Assembly (NCBI GenBank): GCA_900546285.1
Contig: URCJ01000022.1
Location: 1 to 32,596, forward strand
Origin: an uncultured Solobacterium sp.
GTDB taxonomy: Bacteria > Bacillota_I > Bacilli_A > Erysipelotrichales > Erysipelotrichaceae
DNA length: 32,596 nucleotides
Direction of reading: 5' to 3'
Of this stretch, positions 16,141 through 24,748 are shown piece after piece. Position numbers and translations under genes: made by a program. The notes under the pieces are model-generated. The model was not told the DNA's origin. It saw only the letters and a list, made by a program, of their open reading frames with translations, and searched no databases. How positions within the stretch are numbered: the stretch's first letter is position 1; each line of letters starts with the position of its first letter.

Positions 16141-17154
16141 ATGCCAAAAGAAGTAAATGTTGATGAAAAGAAGGATCAACTATTAAATGAAGCTTTAAAG
16201 CAGATTGAGAAACAATATGGCAAGGGCTCGATTATGAAACTTGGAGATCGAGGTAATGTTGATATTGATGTCATTTCTACAGGCTCATTAGCGATTGATA
16301 ATTGTTTAGGTGTTGGAGGTTTACCAAGAGGAAGAATTATCGAAATCTATGGACCTGAGTCAAGTGGTAAGACTACTTTGGCTTTACAAGCTATTGCCTC
16401 TTGTCAAAAAGACGGCGGTAGAGCTGCATTTATTGATGCTGAACATGCGATTGATCCAAAGTATGCTAAGGCACTAGGCGTTGATATTGATGAATTGATT
16501 TTGTCACAACCTGATTCTGGTGAACAAGCTCTAGAAATTACTGAGGTGTTGATTAAGTCGGGTGCTATTGACTTGATTGTTATTGACTCAGTTGCTGCAC
16601 TTGTACCACAAGCTGAATTAGATGGTGAAATGGGTGATGCCAATGTTGGTTTACATGCTCGTTTGATGTCTAAGGCTATGCGTAAATTAGCTGGTGCTAT
16701 GAATGCCAATAATTGTACAACTATTTTTATTAATCAATTAAGAGAAAAAGTAGGTGTCATGTTTGGAAATCCCGAAACTACAACAGGTGGTCGTGCTTTG
16801 AAGTTCTATTCAACTATTAGAATTGAGGTAAGAAAGTCAGAGGCAATCAAAAATGGTAGTGATGTTGTTGGAAATAAGGTGAATATTAAAGTTTCCAAAA
16901 ACAAGGTGGCACCACCATTTAAGACATGTCAGGTTGAAATCTATTATGGTGAGGGCATTTCTCATGTATCTGAAATCATTTCGTTGGGTGTTGAATTAGG
17001 AATTATCGAAAAGGCTGGTTCTTGGTTCTCGTATAATGGTGAAAAGATTGGCCAGGGTCAAGAAGCTGTTAGAGCTTTCCTTAAGGCTAATCCTGATAAG
17101 GATGAGGAAATCACTAATAGAGTTAAAGAAATGTTGTTTAAGAAAGAGGCTTAG
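16141..17154 (+). CDS. recA: Recombinase RecA
   Basis: ATP-dependent strand exchange and SOS coprotease. ATG 16141 is chosen because AGGAGG (16126-16131) lies 9 bases before it; the ATG at 16132 abuts the SD. 337 residues. Walker A is GPESSGKT (71-78), Walker B region LIVIDSVAALVP, then the L2-loop region TIFINQLREKVGVMFGNPET with TTGGRALKFY. The C-terminal acidic tail usual in RecA is short here (ends in LFKKEA). I saw no LexA box (GAAC-N4-GTTC type) in the 46-base gap upstream, so SOS control is not evident. It shares its neighbourhood with a RecX domain encoded 1.8 kb downstream. Confidence 0.97.
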   Translation: MPKEVNVDEKKDQLLNEALKQIEKQYGKGSIMKLGDRGNVDIDVISTGSLAIDNCLGVGGLPRGRIIEIYGPESSGKTTLALQAIASCQKDGGRAAFIDAEHAIDPKYAKALGVDIDELILSQPDSGEQALEITEVLIKSGAIDLIVIDSVAALVPQAELDGEMGDANVGLHARLMSKAMRKLAGAMNANNCTTIFINQLREKVGVMFGNPETTTGGRALKFYSTIRIEVRKSEAIKNGSDVVGNKVNIKVSKNKVAPPFKTCQVEIYYGEGISHVSEIISLGVELGIIEKAGSWFSYNGEKIGQGQEAVRAFLKANPDKDEEITNRVKEMLFKKEA

Positions 17155-17170
17155 TTCTCTTTCTTTTATT
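17140..17170 (+). terminator. Terminator overlapping the recA stop
   Basis: AAGAAAGAG (17140-17148), 8-base loop containing the TAG stop, CTCTTTCTT (17157-17165), then TTATT. A 9-bp stem with a modest U tail. Confidence 0.75.
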
Positions 17171-17184
17171 AAATTGGGTAAGTT

Positions 17185-17799
17185 ATGAATAATATCGAAA
17201 GAAGAGACAAGGGGCTAGCTTATATTTCTGATGAACAGGTTTTTAATCAACAAAAAAGAGCTAGAATATTAACTCAAAAATTAAATACGATTGATAGATC
17301 TGATTATGATGGTATAAATAAGCTTGTTAAGCAGTTGTTTGGCAAGTGTGAGGATGTTTTCTTAAATCCACCATTTTATTGTGACTATGGTTTTAATATT
17401 GAAGCAGGCAAGAATTTGTTTGTGAATTATAACTGTACGATTATTGATGTAGCTAAGGTAAAGATTGGTGATAATTGTTTTATTGCGCCCAATGTTTCGA
17501 TTTATACAGCTGGTCATCCAATTCATCCTTTTACCCGCAATTCCATGTATGAGTATGGTAAGCAAGTTACTATTGGTGATAATTGTTGGATTGGTGGCAA
17601 TAGCGTTATTTGCCCTGGTGTTCATATCGGAAATAATGTGGTGATTGGAGCTGGTTCTATTGTGACTAAGGATATTCCTGATATGGTGGTGGCTGTTGGT
17701 AATCCTTGTAGGGTTATCAAAAAGATTAGTGATGATGATAAACGTTACTTGTATAAAGATGAATTAATTGATGATGAAGCTTGGGATGATATAATTTAA
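17185..17799 (+). CDS. Sugar O-acetyltransferase (maltose/galactoside type)
   Basis: 204-residue left-handed beta-helix acetyltransferase of the Maa/LacA/NodL group, transferring acetyl from acetyl-CoA to a sugar hydroxyl. The N-terminal Mac helical region (about 1-60; ERRDKGLAYISDEQ) is followed by hexapeptide repeats from about residue 70 (IEAGKNLFVNYNCTI, VKIGDNCFIAPNVSI). The catalytic His111 is in YTAGHPIHP, and the C-terminus has the usual GNNVVIGAGSIVTKDIP and GNPCRVIKKI. No signal peptide: cytoplasmic. The true acceptor sugar cannot be read from sequence. It is followed after 2 bases by the glycosyltransferase-RecX gene. Confidence 0.9.
   Translation: MNNIERRDKGLAYISDEQVFNQQKRARILTQKLNTIDRSDYDGINKLVKQLFGKCEDVFLNPPFYCDYGFNIEAGKNLFVNYNCTIIDVAKVKIGDNCFIAPNVSIYTAGHPIHPFTRNSMYEYGKQVTIGDNCWIGGNSVICPGVHIGNNVVIGAGSIVTKDIPDMVVAVGNPCRVIKKISDDDKRYLYKDELIDDEAWDDII
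17768..17795 (+). promoter_or_regulatory. Candidate extended -10 promoter for the GT-RecX gene
   Basis: TTGATG (17768-17773), 16-base spacer ending TGA, TATAAT (17790-17795), so TG-n-TATAAT. It lies inside the end of the acetyltransferase gene and would place the transcription start at the A of the next ATG (17802). Confidence 0.55.
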
Positions 17800-17801
17800 G
17801 A

Positions 17802-19772
17802 ATGAGAGTTGGAATTTTTACGGATACATATTTGCCTGATATAAATGGGGTAGTTTCTTCTGTTGAACTTTTAAGAAAACAGTTAGAGAAAAATGGACAT
17901 GACGCCTATGTTATTTGTACTTATAAGGGGATCAATAAAGTAAAGGTTGAGGGTAAGATAATTAGGCTACCTGGAGTGGAGATTAAGAAACTATATGGTT
18001 ATGCTATTACTTCTCCTTTACATCTTTTGTTTATTGAAGAATTAAAGAAATTAAAATTAGATATTATTCATGCAGAGACTGAATTTGGAGTTGGTATTTT
18101 TGCCAATATTGTAGCTTCTACACTTAATCTGCCACTAGTAAGAACTTATCATACAACATATGAGGATTATACACATTATGTTAATTTTATTAATTCAAGA
18201 AGACTTGATAAGGGTTTAAAAAAATTGGTTGTAAGTTGGTCTAAGTTATATTGTGATAACTGTGTTAAGTTAATCACACCTTCTAAAAAGACCATGGAGA
18301 TGCTAACTTCATATGGTGTTAAGACACCGATTGATATTGTGCCAACAGGTGTAGAACTTGATAGGTTTAAGGATGAAAATACTGACTTTGATGAAGTTTA
18401 TCGTATTCAATCAATGGTAAATTTAAGCGAAGATGAGAAACTATTGGTTTTTGTAGGTAGAATCGCACAAGAAAAGTCAATTGACGAAATCATTAAGGCT
18501 TTTAGCTTAGTTAAAGAAAACAATTTAAAAGTTAAATTAATGATAGTGGGCGGGGGACCTTCTTTAGATGAATTAAAAAATTTATCTATTTCTTTAGAAT
18601 TAAAAGATTATGTTTACTTCATGGGTAAACAACCATTCAGTGAGGTTGTTAATTATTATAAGGCAGCTGATGGCTTTATTAGTGCCTCTACTAGTGAAAC
18701 TCAGGGTATGACATATATTGAGGCCTTATCTAGTGGTTTGGTTGTTTTGGCACGTCATGATGAGGTTTTAGAGGATTTAATTATTGAAAATAAAAATGGT
18801 TATTTTTTCGATTCAAATATCTATGATGCTATTGAAAAGTTTAATTCTTTAAGTAAAGAAGAACTTGATAATATGAAAGAAACTTGTATGGCTTCGGTAC
18901 AGTGCTATGATGCAGATACTTTTGGAGTGAGTTCAATTAGAATTTATGAAGAAGCACTTGAAGATTATAAGTATTCTTATGTGATTGAAAAGACTACACT
19001 AAAGGATAATTGTGTAGAACTAACATTAAGAGATTTTGAAGGTAACAATGAAAAGTTAACTATTTCAATGGATACTTATGCTAATATGGGTTTAAGAAAG
19101 AATAGTCGTTTTTCTAAATTAAATTTTAATGTTTTAAAAGAAATGGAAGTCTATGCCTTAGCTTATCGTTCTTGTTTGAAAAGATTGGCTAATTCCGACT
19201 ATTCAATTGAGATGATGTATTCATATTTATATCGTAAGTATCAATTAGATAGGGATAGAGCTTCTTTGATTATTGATGAATTGATTGAAAATGGTTTATT
19301 AGATGATTTTCAATATGCAAGTGCCAAGGTTAATTCTTTAAGAGCTAATCTATATTCTAAAAAGAAGATGGCGTTAAAGCTTGCTCACGATGGGGTTGAT
19401 GATGAAATAATCGATAGAGTCTTGATTATGCAAACTAATAACGAACTAGCCTCAGCCATCAAAAAAGCCAATAAATATTTAAATACCATTACCAATAAAT
19501 CATTTAATGCGAAGAAAACGGCGATTATGAGTAAACTTTTAAATGATGGTTTTGAGTATAATGTTTGTAAAGAGGCAATGTCTGCTCTCGACTTCTCGAC
19601 TTGTGTTTTACAGGAAAAAGAAATAATTAGAAAAGAAGCAAATAAGGCTTTGAAAAAGTATTCTAGAAAATATACTGGAACTGATCTTAGAAATCATATT
19701 TACTTAAGTTTAGCTAATAAAGGCTTTGGCTATGATGATATATATGCTTTGATCAATGAAATGGAGTTATAA
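17802..19772 (+). CDS. GT4 glycosyltransferase fused to RecX
   Basis: 656 residues with two unrelated parts. Residues 1-about 388 are a complete GT4 glycosyltransferase: MRVGIFTDTYLPDINGVVSS, TYHTTYEDYTHYV, IVPTGVELDRF, LLVFVGRIAQEKSIDEII and the E299-x7-E307 nucleotide-sugar motif in TSETQGMTYIEALSSG. It most resembles diacylglycerol glucosyltransferases that make membrane glycolipids. Residues about 391-656 are a full RecX: a leading beta module ending DTYANMGLRKNSRF, then three-helix repeats (AYRSCLKRLANSDYS; LIIDELIENGLLDDFQYA; LRNHIYLSLANKGFGYDDI). RecX binds the RecA filament groove and modulates RecA. The reading frame is continuous with no sign of a join. There is no SD; the ATG follows the acetyltransferase stop by 2 bases. 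Confidence 0.9.
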   Translation: MRVGIFTDTYLPDINGVVSSVELLRKQLEKNGHDAYVICTYKGINKVKVEGKIIRLPGVEIKKLYGYAITSPLHLLFIEELKKLKLDIIHAETEFGVGIFANIVASTLNLPLVRTYHTTYEDYTHYVNFINSRRLDKGLKKLVVSWSKLYCDNCVKLITPSKKTMEMLTSYGVKTPIDIVPTGVELDRFKDENTDFDEVYRIQSMVNLSEDEKLLVFVGRIAQEKSIDEIIKAFSLVKENNLKVKLMIVGGGPSLDELKNLSISLELKDYVYFMGKQPFSEVVNYYKAADGFISASTSETQGMTYIEALSSGLVVLARHDEVLEDLIIENKNGYFFDSNIYDAIEKFNSLSKEELDNMKETCMASVQCYDADTFGVSSIRIYEEALEDYKYSYVIEKTTLKDNCVELTLRDFEGNNEKLTISMDTYANMGLRKNSRFSKLNFNVLKEMEVYALAYRSCLKRLANSDYSIEMMYSYLYRKYQLDRDRASLIIDELIENGLLDDFQYASAKVNSLRANLYSKKKMALKLAHDGVDDEIIDRVLIMQTNNELASAIKKANKYLNTITNKSFNAKKTAIMSKLLNDGFEYNVCKEAMSALDFSTCVLQEKEIIRKEANKALKKYSRKYTGTDLRNHIYLSLANKGFGYDDIYALINEMEL

Positions 19773-19774
19773 AA

Positions 19775-20713
19775 ATGGAAAAGATTTTAGTAAAAGATTT
19801 TAAAGAAGGTGAACACGTCAATACAAACCTTCTAGTCTCATCTCTTGTAAAGGGTGTAACTAATACCGGTGCTCCTTATTTGTCTTTGGTACTTCAAGAT
19901 AGTTCTAAGACAATTGATGCGAAGATGTGGGATGTTAAAAGTGAAGTTGAAAAGCTTTTGTGTTCTGGCAAAGTATTTAACTTTGATTTAGAAATTAATA
20001 TGTATCGTAATAACTTACAAGCTAAGGTAATCAAAGTATTACCAGTAAGTCAAAATGATATCGATATGTTGGATTTCGTTAGTGCTTCTCCTATTCCTAG
20101 GGATGTTTTAAGGGAGAATGTTGGTGATGCGGTAAATATGATTAAGAATGATAATATTTCTCGTATCGTCATTGCGATGCTTAATTATTATGACAATGAT
20201 GTATATATTTATCCTGCTGCCAGCAAGATTCATCATAACTTTATTGGTGGTTTAGCTACTCATATGTCGGGTATGATTAAGTTGGCTAATGCCTTATGCG
20301 ATATCTATCCTAGCGCTAATAGGGATTATTTATTGGCTGGTGTTATCTTACATGACTTAGGCAAGATTGAAGAATTTGTGAGCCCTTTTGTGTCTGAATA
20401 TTCTGTTCAGGGGAAGCTTTTAGGTCATATTTCAATCATGGATGCTAGACTATTAGAAGTTGGCAAGCAATTAAAACTAGAAGATAGTGAAGAATTGATG
20501 TTACTAAGACATATGATTTTAGCTCACCATGGCCAACATGAATATGGTTCTCCTGTTTTACCTGAAACATTGGAGGCAGAATTATTGACTTATATTGATA
20601 ATATTGATGCTAAGGTCGAGATTATTAATAAGGCTTTAGTTGATGTTAAACCAGGTGAATTCTCTACTAGAGTATTTGCCATGGATAATCGTTGTTTCTA
20701 TAAGGCTAAATAG
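19775..20713 (+). CDS. yhaM: 3'-5' exoribonuclease YhaM
   Basis: 312 residues with the YhaM arrangement: an N-terminal OB-fold (about 10-95; LLVSSLVKGVTNTGAPYLSLVLQ cut by its glycine turn, then DAKMWDV) and a C-terminal HD phosphohydrolase-type domain (about 150-290). Metal ligands are visible in IHHNFIGGLATHM, HDLGKIEEF (H193-D194), LLGHISIMD and LRHMILAHHGQHEYGS. The enzyme degrades RNA and single-stranded DNA 3' to 5' in low-GC Gram-positives and needs Mn. Two bases separate it from the GT-RecX stop and two from the GH36 start, so it is cotranscribed with both. GGAG inside the preceding coding end serves as SD. Confidence 0.93.
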   Translation: MEKILVKDFKEGEHVNTNLLVSSLVKGVTNTGAPYLSLVLQDSSKTIDAKMWDVKSEVEKLLCSGKVFNFDLEINMYRNNLQAKVIKVLPVSQNDIDMLDFVSASPIPRDVLRENVGDAVNMIKNDNISRIVIAMLNYYDNDVYIYPAASKIHHNFIGGLATHMSGMIKLANALCDIYPSANRDYLLAGVILHDLGKIEEFVSPFVSEYSVQGKLLGHISIMDARLLEVGKQLKLEDSEELMLLRHMILAHHGQHEYGSPVLPETLEAELLTYIDNIDAKVEIINKALVDVKPGEFSTRVFAMDNRCFYKAK

Positions 20714-20715
20714 TT

Positions 20716-22332
20716 ATGATACTTACAATCGATTATTTATTGGCTGATAAGACTTATCGATTAAGTGGTGATATTGATGAAAAGATAAGCGAACAAGATG
20801 ATAATTTAGCTTATCTTGTCGATGTCACTGATAATAGGATTACTTTGAAGTTATATCCTAAGAAGAAATTAATTATACAAGAGGTTTCATTAAGAAACCC
20901 TTTTGTGCTTGAAGATGATGATCGCATTTTCTTTAATGGTTATCAAGATTGGACTTATTCTTATGAAAGTGATAAGAACACTAAAAATCCTGGTATCAAT
21001 GAAGTACCATTTAAGTCATTCACTTTAAAGAAATATCATTTTGATCGCTATGGTGATTATAACTTTGCGGAATATCCAAACATCGAAGGTTATAATCATG
21101 GCTGGTCGTATCTATATGTAAGAAATAATGATGATTATAAATTGCTTGGTTCTTTAAATGAAAATTTTTGTTTCACTCGTTTTGTCTATGATCATGATCA
21201 ATTAATCATCATTCCTGATTTAAAAGGCTATGAATGTTACGATTCTTTTGTTGCGCTTGATTTTTGTATCTTAAATGGCAAGGAAGATGAGGTGTTTGAT
21301 AAGTACTTTGAAATGTTGAAGATTGATAAGCCGGGCACGGGCACGAATCCTGTTACTGGCTATACTTCTTGGTACAATCACTATCAAAATATTACAGAGA
21401 AAAAACTACTTAATGATTTAAGTGGTTTGAGTGATGTTGATGTTTTTCAAATTGATGATGGCTATCAAACTTATGTTGGTGATTGGTTAAATATTAATAC
21501 TAATAAGTTTCCAAATGGCTTAGAAAATATAGTAAATACAATACACGATAAAGGTTTTAAAGCTGGTATTTGGTTGGCACCTTTTAGTGCAGAAAAGAAA
21601 TCAGATATTTATAAAAACCATAAGGATTGGTTGGTTAAAGATGAAACTGGTAATCCATATGCCTGTGGTTGTAACTGGAGCACTTTCTATGCCTTGGATA
21701 TTTATAAAGTTGAGGTAAGACAATATCTAAAACAAGTCTTTGATACTGTTTTTAATAAGTGGGGCTTTGATTTAGTTAAGCTTGATTTCTTATATTCAGC
21801 CTGTGTCTTAAATAGGAAAGATAAGCCTAGAGGTTTAATTATGGCTGATGGTATGAACTTATTAAGACAATTATGCACTGATAAGTTAATACTTGGTTGT
21901 GGGGTACCTTTAGCTTCAGCTTTTGGCAAAGTAGATTATTGTAGAGTGGGTTGTGATGTGTCATTAAAATATGATGATGTTTTCTATATGAAGCATATGC
22001 ATAATGAACGTAATTCTACAAAAAGGACAATGGTTGATACTATTTTTAGAAGACAACTCGATGGTCGTGCTTTCTTGAATGATCCTGATGTTTTTATTTT
22101 AAGAGATAAGCATGTTTCTTTGGCTAAGGAAGAAAAGGAAAAGTTAGCTATTATCAATGGCTTGTTTGGTTCTCTCTTATTTACTAGTGATGATATTGGT
22201 AAATATGATGAATATAAATTATCTTTATATAATAAGATTAAGAATTTAAAAGGTAAGGCAAAAGCTATTACTTTAAACAATAATGTTGTTTGTGTCAAAT
22301 ATGAGGATGGGGAAGTAAGAATCGAGTTATGA
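20716..22332 (+). CDS. Glycoside hydrolase family 36 (alpha-galactosidase-like)
   Basis: 538 residues, no signal peptide. The TIM-barrel part is clear: VTGYTSWYNHYQNIT, VFQIDDGYQTYVGDWL, GFKAGIWLAPFSAEKKS, then nucleophile Asp357 in LVKLDFLYSA and the acid/base Asp414 in RVGCDVSLKYDD. This is the clan D layout of GH36 alpha-galactosidases, with a shorter N-terminal beta domain (about 1-200) than the 700-residue enzymes. Substrate would be alpha-galactosides such as raffinose-type sugars or melibiose, hydrolysed in the cytoplasm after uptake; no transporter is in the window. Its TGA stop overlaps the GH2 start (ATGA). Confidence 0.87.
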   Translation: MILTIDYLLADKTYRLSGDIDEKISEQDDNLAYLVDVTDNRITLKLYPKKKLIIQEVSLRNPFVLEDDDRIFFNGYQDWTYSYESDKNTKNPGINEVPFKSFTLKKYHFDRYGDYNFAEYPNIEGYNHGWSYLYVRNNDDYKLLGSLNENFCFTRFVYDHDQLIIIPDLKGYECYDSFVALDFCILNGKEDEVFDKYFEMLKIDKPGTGTNPVTGYTSWYNHYQNITEKKLLNDLSGLSDVDVFQIDDGYQTYVGDWLNINTNKFPNGLENIVNTIHDKGFKAGIWLAPFSAEKKSDIYKNHKDWLVKDETGNPYACGCNWSTFYALDIYKVEVRQYLKQVFDTVFNKWGFDLVKLDFLYSACVLNRKDKPRGLIMADGMNLLRQLCTDKLILGCGVPLASAFGKVDYCRVGCDVSLKYDDVFYMKHMHNERNSTKRTMVDTIFRRQLDGRAFLNDPDVFILRDKHVSLAKEEKEKLAIINGLFGSLLFTSDDIGKYDEYKLSLYNKIKNLKGKAKAITLNNNVVCVKYEDGEVRIEL

Positions 22333-24665
22333 GAAAGTATTTAAATGACAGCTTTTATTTTTGTGAAGAGTTCAATGATGACTTTTTAAAAGGAAAGGGA
22401 AAGTATTCTAAGGTAAGAATACCACATACTTTTAAAGAGATACCTTTTAATTATGTTGACGTTAAGTCTTATCAAATGACTGCCGGCTATAGGACTAATA
22501 TTAAGTATCTAAATTCTTATAAAGATAAAAGGGTCTTTGTGGTCTTTGAGGGTGCGGCTCATAAAAGCGAGGTTTACCTTAATGGTGAGTTATTAAAGAC
22601 CCATGGTTGTGGTTATACTTCTTTTAAGGTGGAATTAACCGATTATTTAAAAGAAGGGAATAATTTATTAGTTGTTAAGTTAGATAGCCATGAGACCTTG
22701 AATATTCCACCATTTGGTCATTCTATAGATTACTTATGTTATGGTGGTATTTATCGTGATGTTTATTTGGATATTGTGCCAAATGCCTTTATTGAAGATG
22801 CCTACGTTGCACCAGTTAAAAATGATGATGGCTATTATTTAGATATTTCTTTAACTGTTAATGGTGCAAGTGAGGATGCACTTGATATAAATGTTTTGGA
22901 TAATGGTGAATCACTTTATTCAAGTACTTATGAATTATTAGATAACTATACTATAAAAATGGATAACGTTACTGAATGGAGCTTGGATAACCCTAAGTTA
23001 TATGAAGTGGTGTTAAAACTTGGCAAGAGTGAATATAGGGTGAATGTTGGCTTTAGAACTATTGAATTTAGGGCTGATGGTTTCTATTTAAATGGTCAAA
23101 GAATCAAATTAAGGGGTTTAAATCGTCATCAAAGTTATCCTTATGTTGGTTATGCAATGCCTGATTCTATGCAAAGAGAAGATGTAAGAATCTTAAAAGA
23201 TGAATTAGCTTGTAACATTGTAAGAACATCTCACTATCCTCAAGCTCATAGTTTCTTTGATGAGTGTGATAAAAGGGGCTTGCTAGTATTTACCGAAATT
23301 CCTGGTTGGCAACATATTGGTGATGAGAAGTGGAAACAACAAGCAGTTATCAATACAAGAGATATGATTGTTGAATATCGTAATCATTCAAGTATTATTA
23401 TGTGGGGTGTTAGAATCAACGAATCACAGGATGATGATGAATTCTATACAAAGACTAATGAGGTGGCTCATTCTTTAGATAAGTATCGTCAAACAGGTGG
23501 TGTTAGATATTTAAGAAAGTCAAGTCTTTTAGAAGATGTCTATACTTTTAACGATTTCTCTTTTGCGGGCAATTTTAAACATGATGGTATCTTGGATAAG
23601 AAAGAGGTTACTCCTGATATGAATAAGGCCTATTATATTTCTGAATATAATGGCCATATGTTTCCAACGAAGTCTATTGATGATTATCCTCATCGTAATT
23701 TGCATGCGCTAAGACATATGCAAGTATTAAATGATATCTATAGAAAAGATGGGGTAGCTGGTGGTACTGGTTGGTGTATGTTTGATTATAATACTCATGC
23801 TAATTTTGGCTCTGGTGATACTATTTGTTACCATGGTGTAATGGATTTCTTTAGAAATCCTAAGATGGCAGCCGCTGTTTATGCAAGTCAGGGTGATGAT
23901 GTACCAGTGCTTGAAGTTTCTTCTTCAATGGAAATAGGTGAGTATCCAGGTGGTGTTAATAAGGATGTTAAGGTTTTCTCTAACGCAGATTCAATCAAAC
24001 TTTATAAGAATGGCAAGTTTGTAAAACAATTTTATCCTGGTGAGACATATAAATATTTGCCACACCCATGTTTTGAGATTGATGACTTTATTGGTGATCT
24101 AATCAAGGAAAGAGAAGATTATCCTGAAGATGTTTGTGATGAAATTAAGGAATGTCTATTAGCAACCTTGAAATATGGTGTTGATCATTTACCATTTAAA
24201 TATAAATTTAAGATGTTTAAGGTGATGTTGTTCAATCATATCACGATGTTAGAAGCTACACGTCTATACGATGTTTATTGTAGTGGCTGGGGTAATGAGG
24301 CTTTCAAATATCGTTTTGATGCGATTAAAAATGGTGAAGTTGTCAAGTCAGTTACTAAGGGTCCTTCATGGGATTTACATTTAGAAGTTAAGACTTCCAG
24401 CGAACATTTAAAGGAAGGTAAAACATATGATGTTGCCTCAATTAGAATCAGAGTTTTAAATGGTAATAACGAATTAGCACCATATGCGAACGAAGTATTA
24501 TATCTAACTTGTTCTGATAATATTGAGATTATTGGAGCTGATGTGATTAATACAACTGGTGGTATGACAGGTACTTATATTAAGACTAAGAAGAAGGGTG
24601 AGGCTTATTTGGCTATTGATTCTAGTCGTTTAGGCTCTCATATCATTAAATTCACTATTGATTAA
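22329..24665 (+). CDS. Glycoside hydrolase family 2 (beta-galactosidase-like)
   Basis: 778 residues, cytoplasmic by lack of signal peptide. Domains in order: sugar-binding jelly roll (about 10-155; AAHKSEVYLNGE, HSIDYLCYGGIYRDVYLD), immunoglobulin-like domain (160-245), TIM barrel (250-560; LRGLNRHQSYPYVGYAM, VRTSHYPQAHSFFDECD, FTEIPGWQH) and C-terminal beta domains. Acid/base Glu365 is in GVRINES and the nucleophile Glu439 in YISEYNGHMFP. Beta-galactosidase is the likeliest activity; beta-glucuronidase cannot be excluded. A stretch about 590-660 (ERED, DEIKEC, KFKMFKVML) is an unusual mostly helical insertion between two beta domains. Translationally coupled to the GH36 gene. Confidence 0.87.
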   Translation: MRKYLNDSFYFCEEFNDDFLKGKGKYSKVRIPHTFKEIPFNYVDVKSYQMTAGYRTNIKYLNSYKDKRVFVVFEGAAHKSEVYLNGELLKTHGCGYTSFKVELTDYLKEGNNLLVVKLDSHETLNIPPFGHSIDYLCYGGIYRDVYLDIVPNAFIEDAYVAPVKNDDGYYLDISLTVNGASEDALDINVLDNGESLYSSTYELLDNYTIKMDNVTEWSLDNPKLYEVVLKLGKSEYRVNVGFRTIEFRADGFYLNGQRIKLRGLNRHQSYPYVGYAMPDSMQREDVRILKDELACNIVRTSHYPQAHSFFDECDKRGLLVFTEIPGWQHIGDEKWKQQAVINTRDMIVEYRNHSSIIMWGVRINESQDDDEFYTKTNEVAHSLDKYRQTGGVRYLRKSSLLEDVYTFNDFSFAGNFKHDGILDKKEVTPDMNKAYYISEYNGHMFPTKSIDDYPHRNLHALRHMQVLNDIYRKDGVAGGTGWCMFDYNTHANFGSGDTICYHGVMDFFRNPKMAAAVYASQGDDVPVLEVSSSMEIGEYPGGVNKDVKVFSNADSIKLYKNGKFVKQFYPGETYKYLPHPCFEIDDFIGDLIKEREDYPEDVCDEIKECLLATLKYGVDHLPFKYKFKMFKVMLFNHITMLEATRLYDVYCSGWGNEAFKYRFDAIKNGEVVKSVTKGPSWDLHLEVKTSSEHLKEGKTYDVASIRIRVLNGNNELAPYANEVLYLTCSDNIEIIGADVINTTGGMTGTYIKTKKKGEAYLAIDSSRLGSHIIKFTID

Positions 24666-24686
24666 TAGGCGAATTAACCATATAAT
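24658..24686 (+). promoter_or_regulatory. Promoter of rplK-rplA
   Basis: TTGATT (24658-24663), 17-base spacer, TATAAT (24681-24686); start expected near 24693, at the foot of the leader hairpin. The -35 overlaps the stop codon of the GH2 gene. Confidence 0.8.
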
Positions 24687-24695
24687 TATTTAGTC

Positions 24696-24730
24696 TGTGG
24701 AAGGAGTGCAACTACTCCGTTAATCCCACA
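24696..24730 (+). promoter_or_regulatory. Probable L1-binding operator in the rplKA leader
   Basis: Outer stem TGTGG (24696-24700) with CCACA (24726-24730), asymmetric internal loop (AA against GTTAATC), inner stem GGAGT (24703-24707) with ACTCC (24714-24718). This two-stem, one-sided-loop form matches the 23S rRNA mimic by which L1 represses its own operon. It ends 5 bases before the AAGGAGG of rplK. Confidence 0.75.
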
Positions 24731-24748
24731 ACCATAAGGAGGAAAAAT

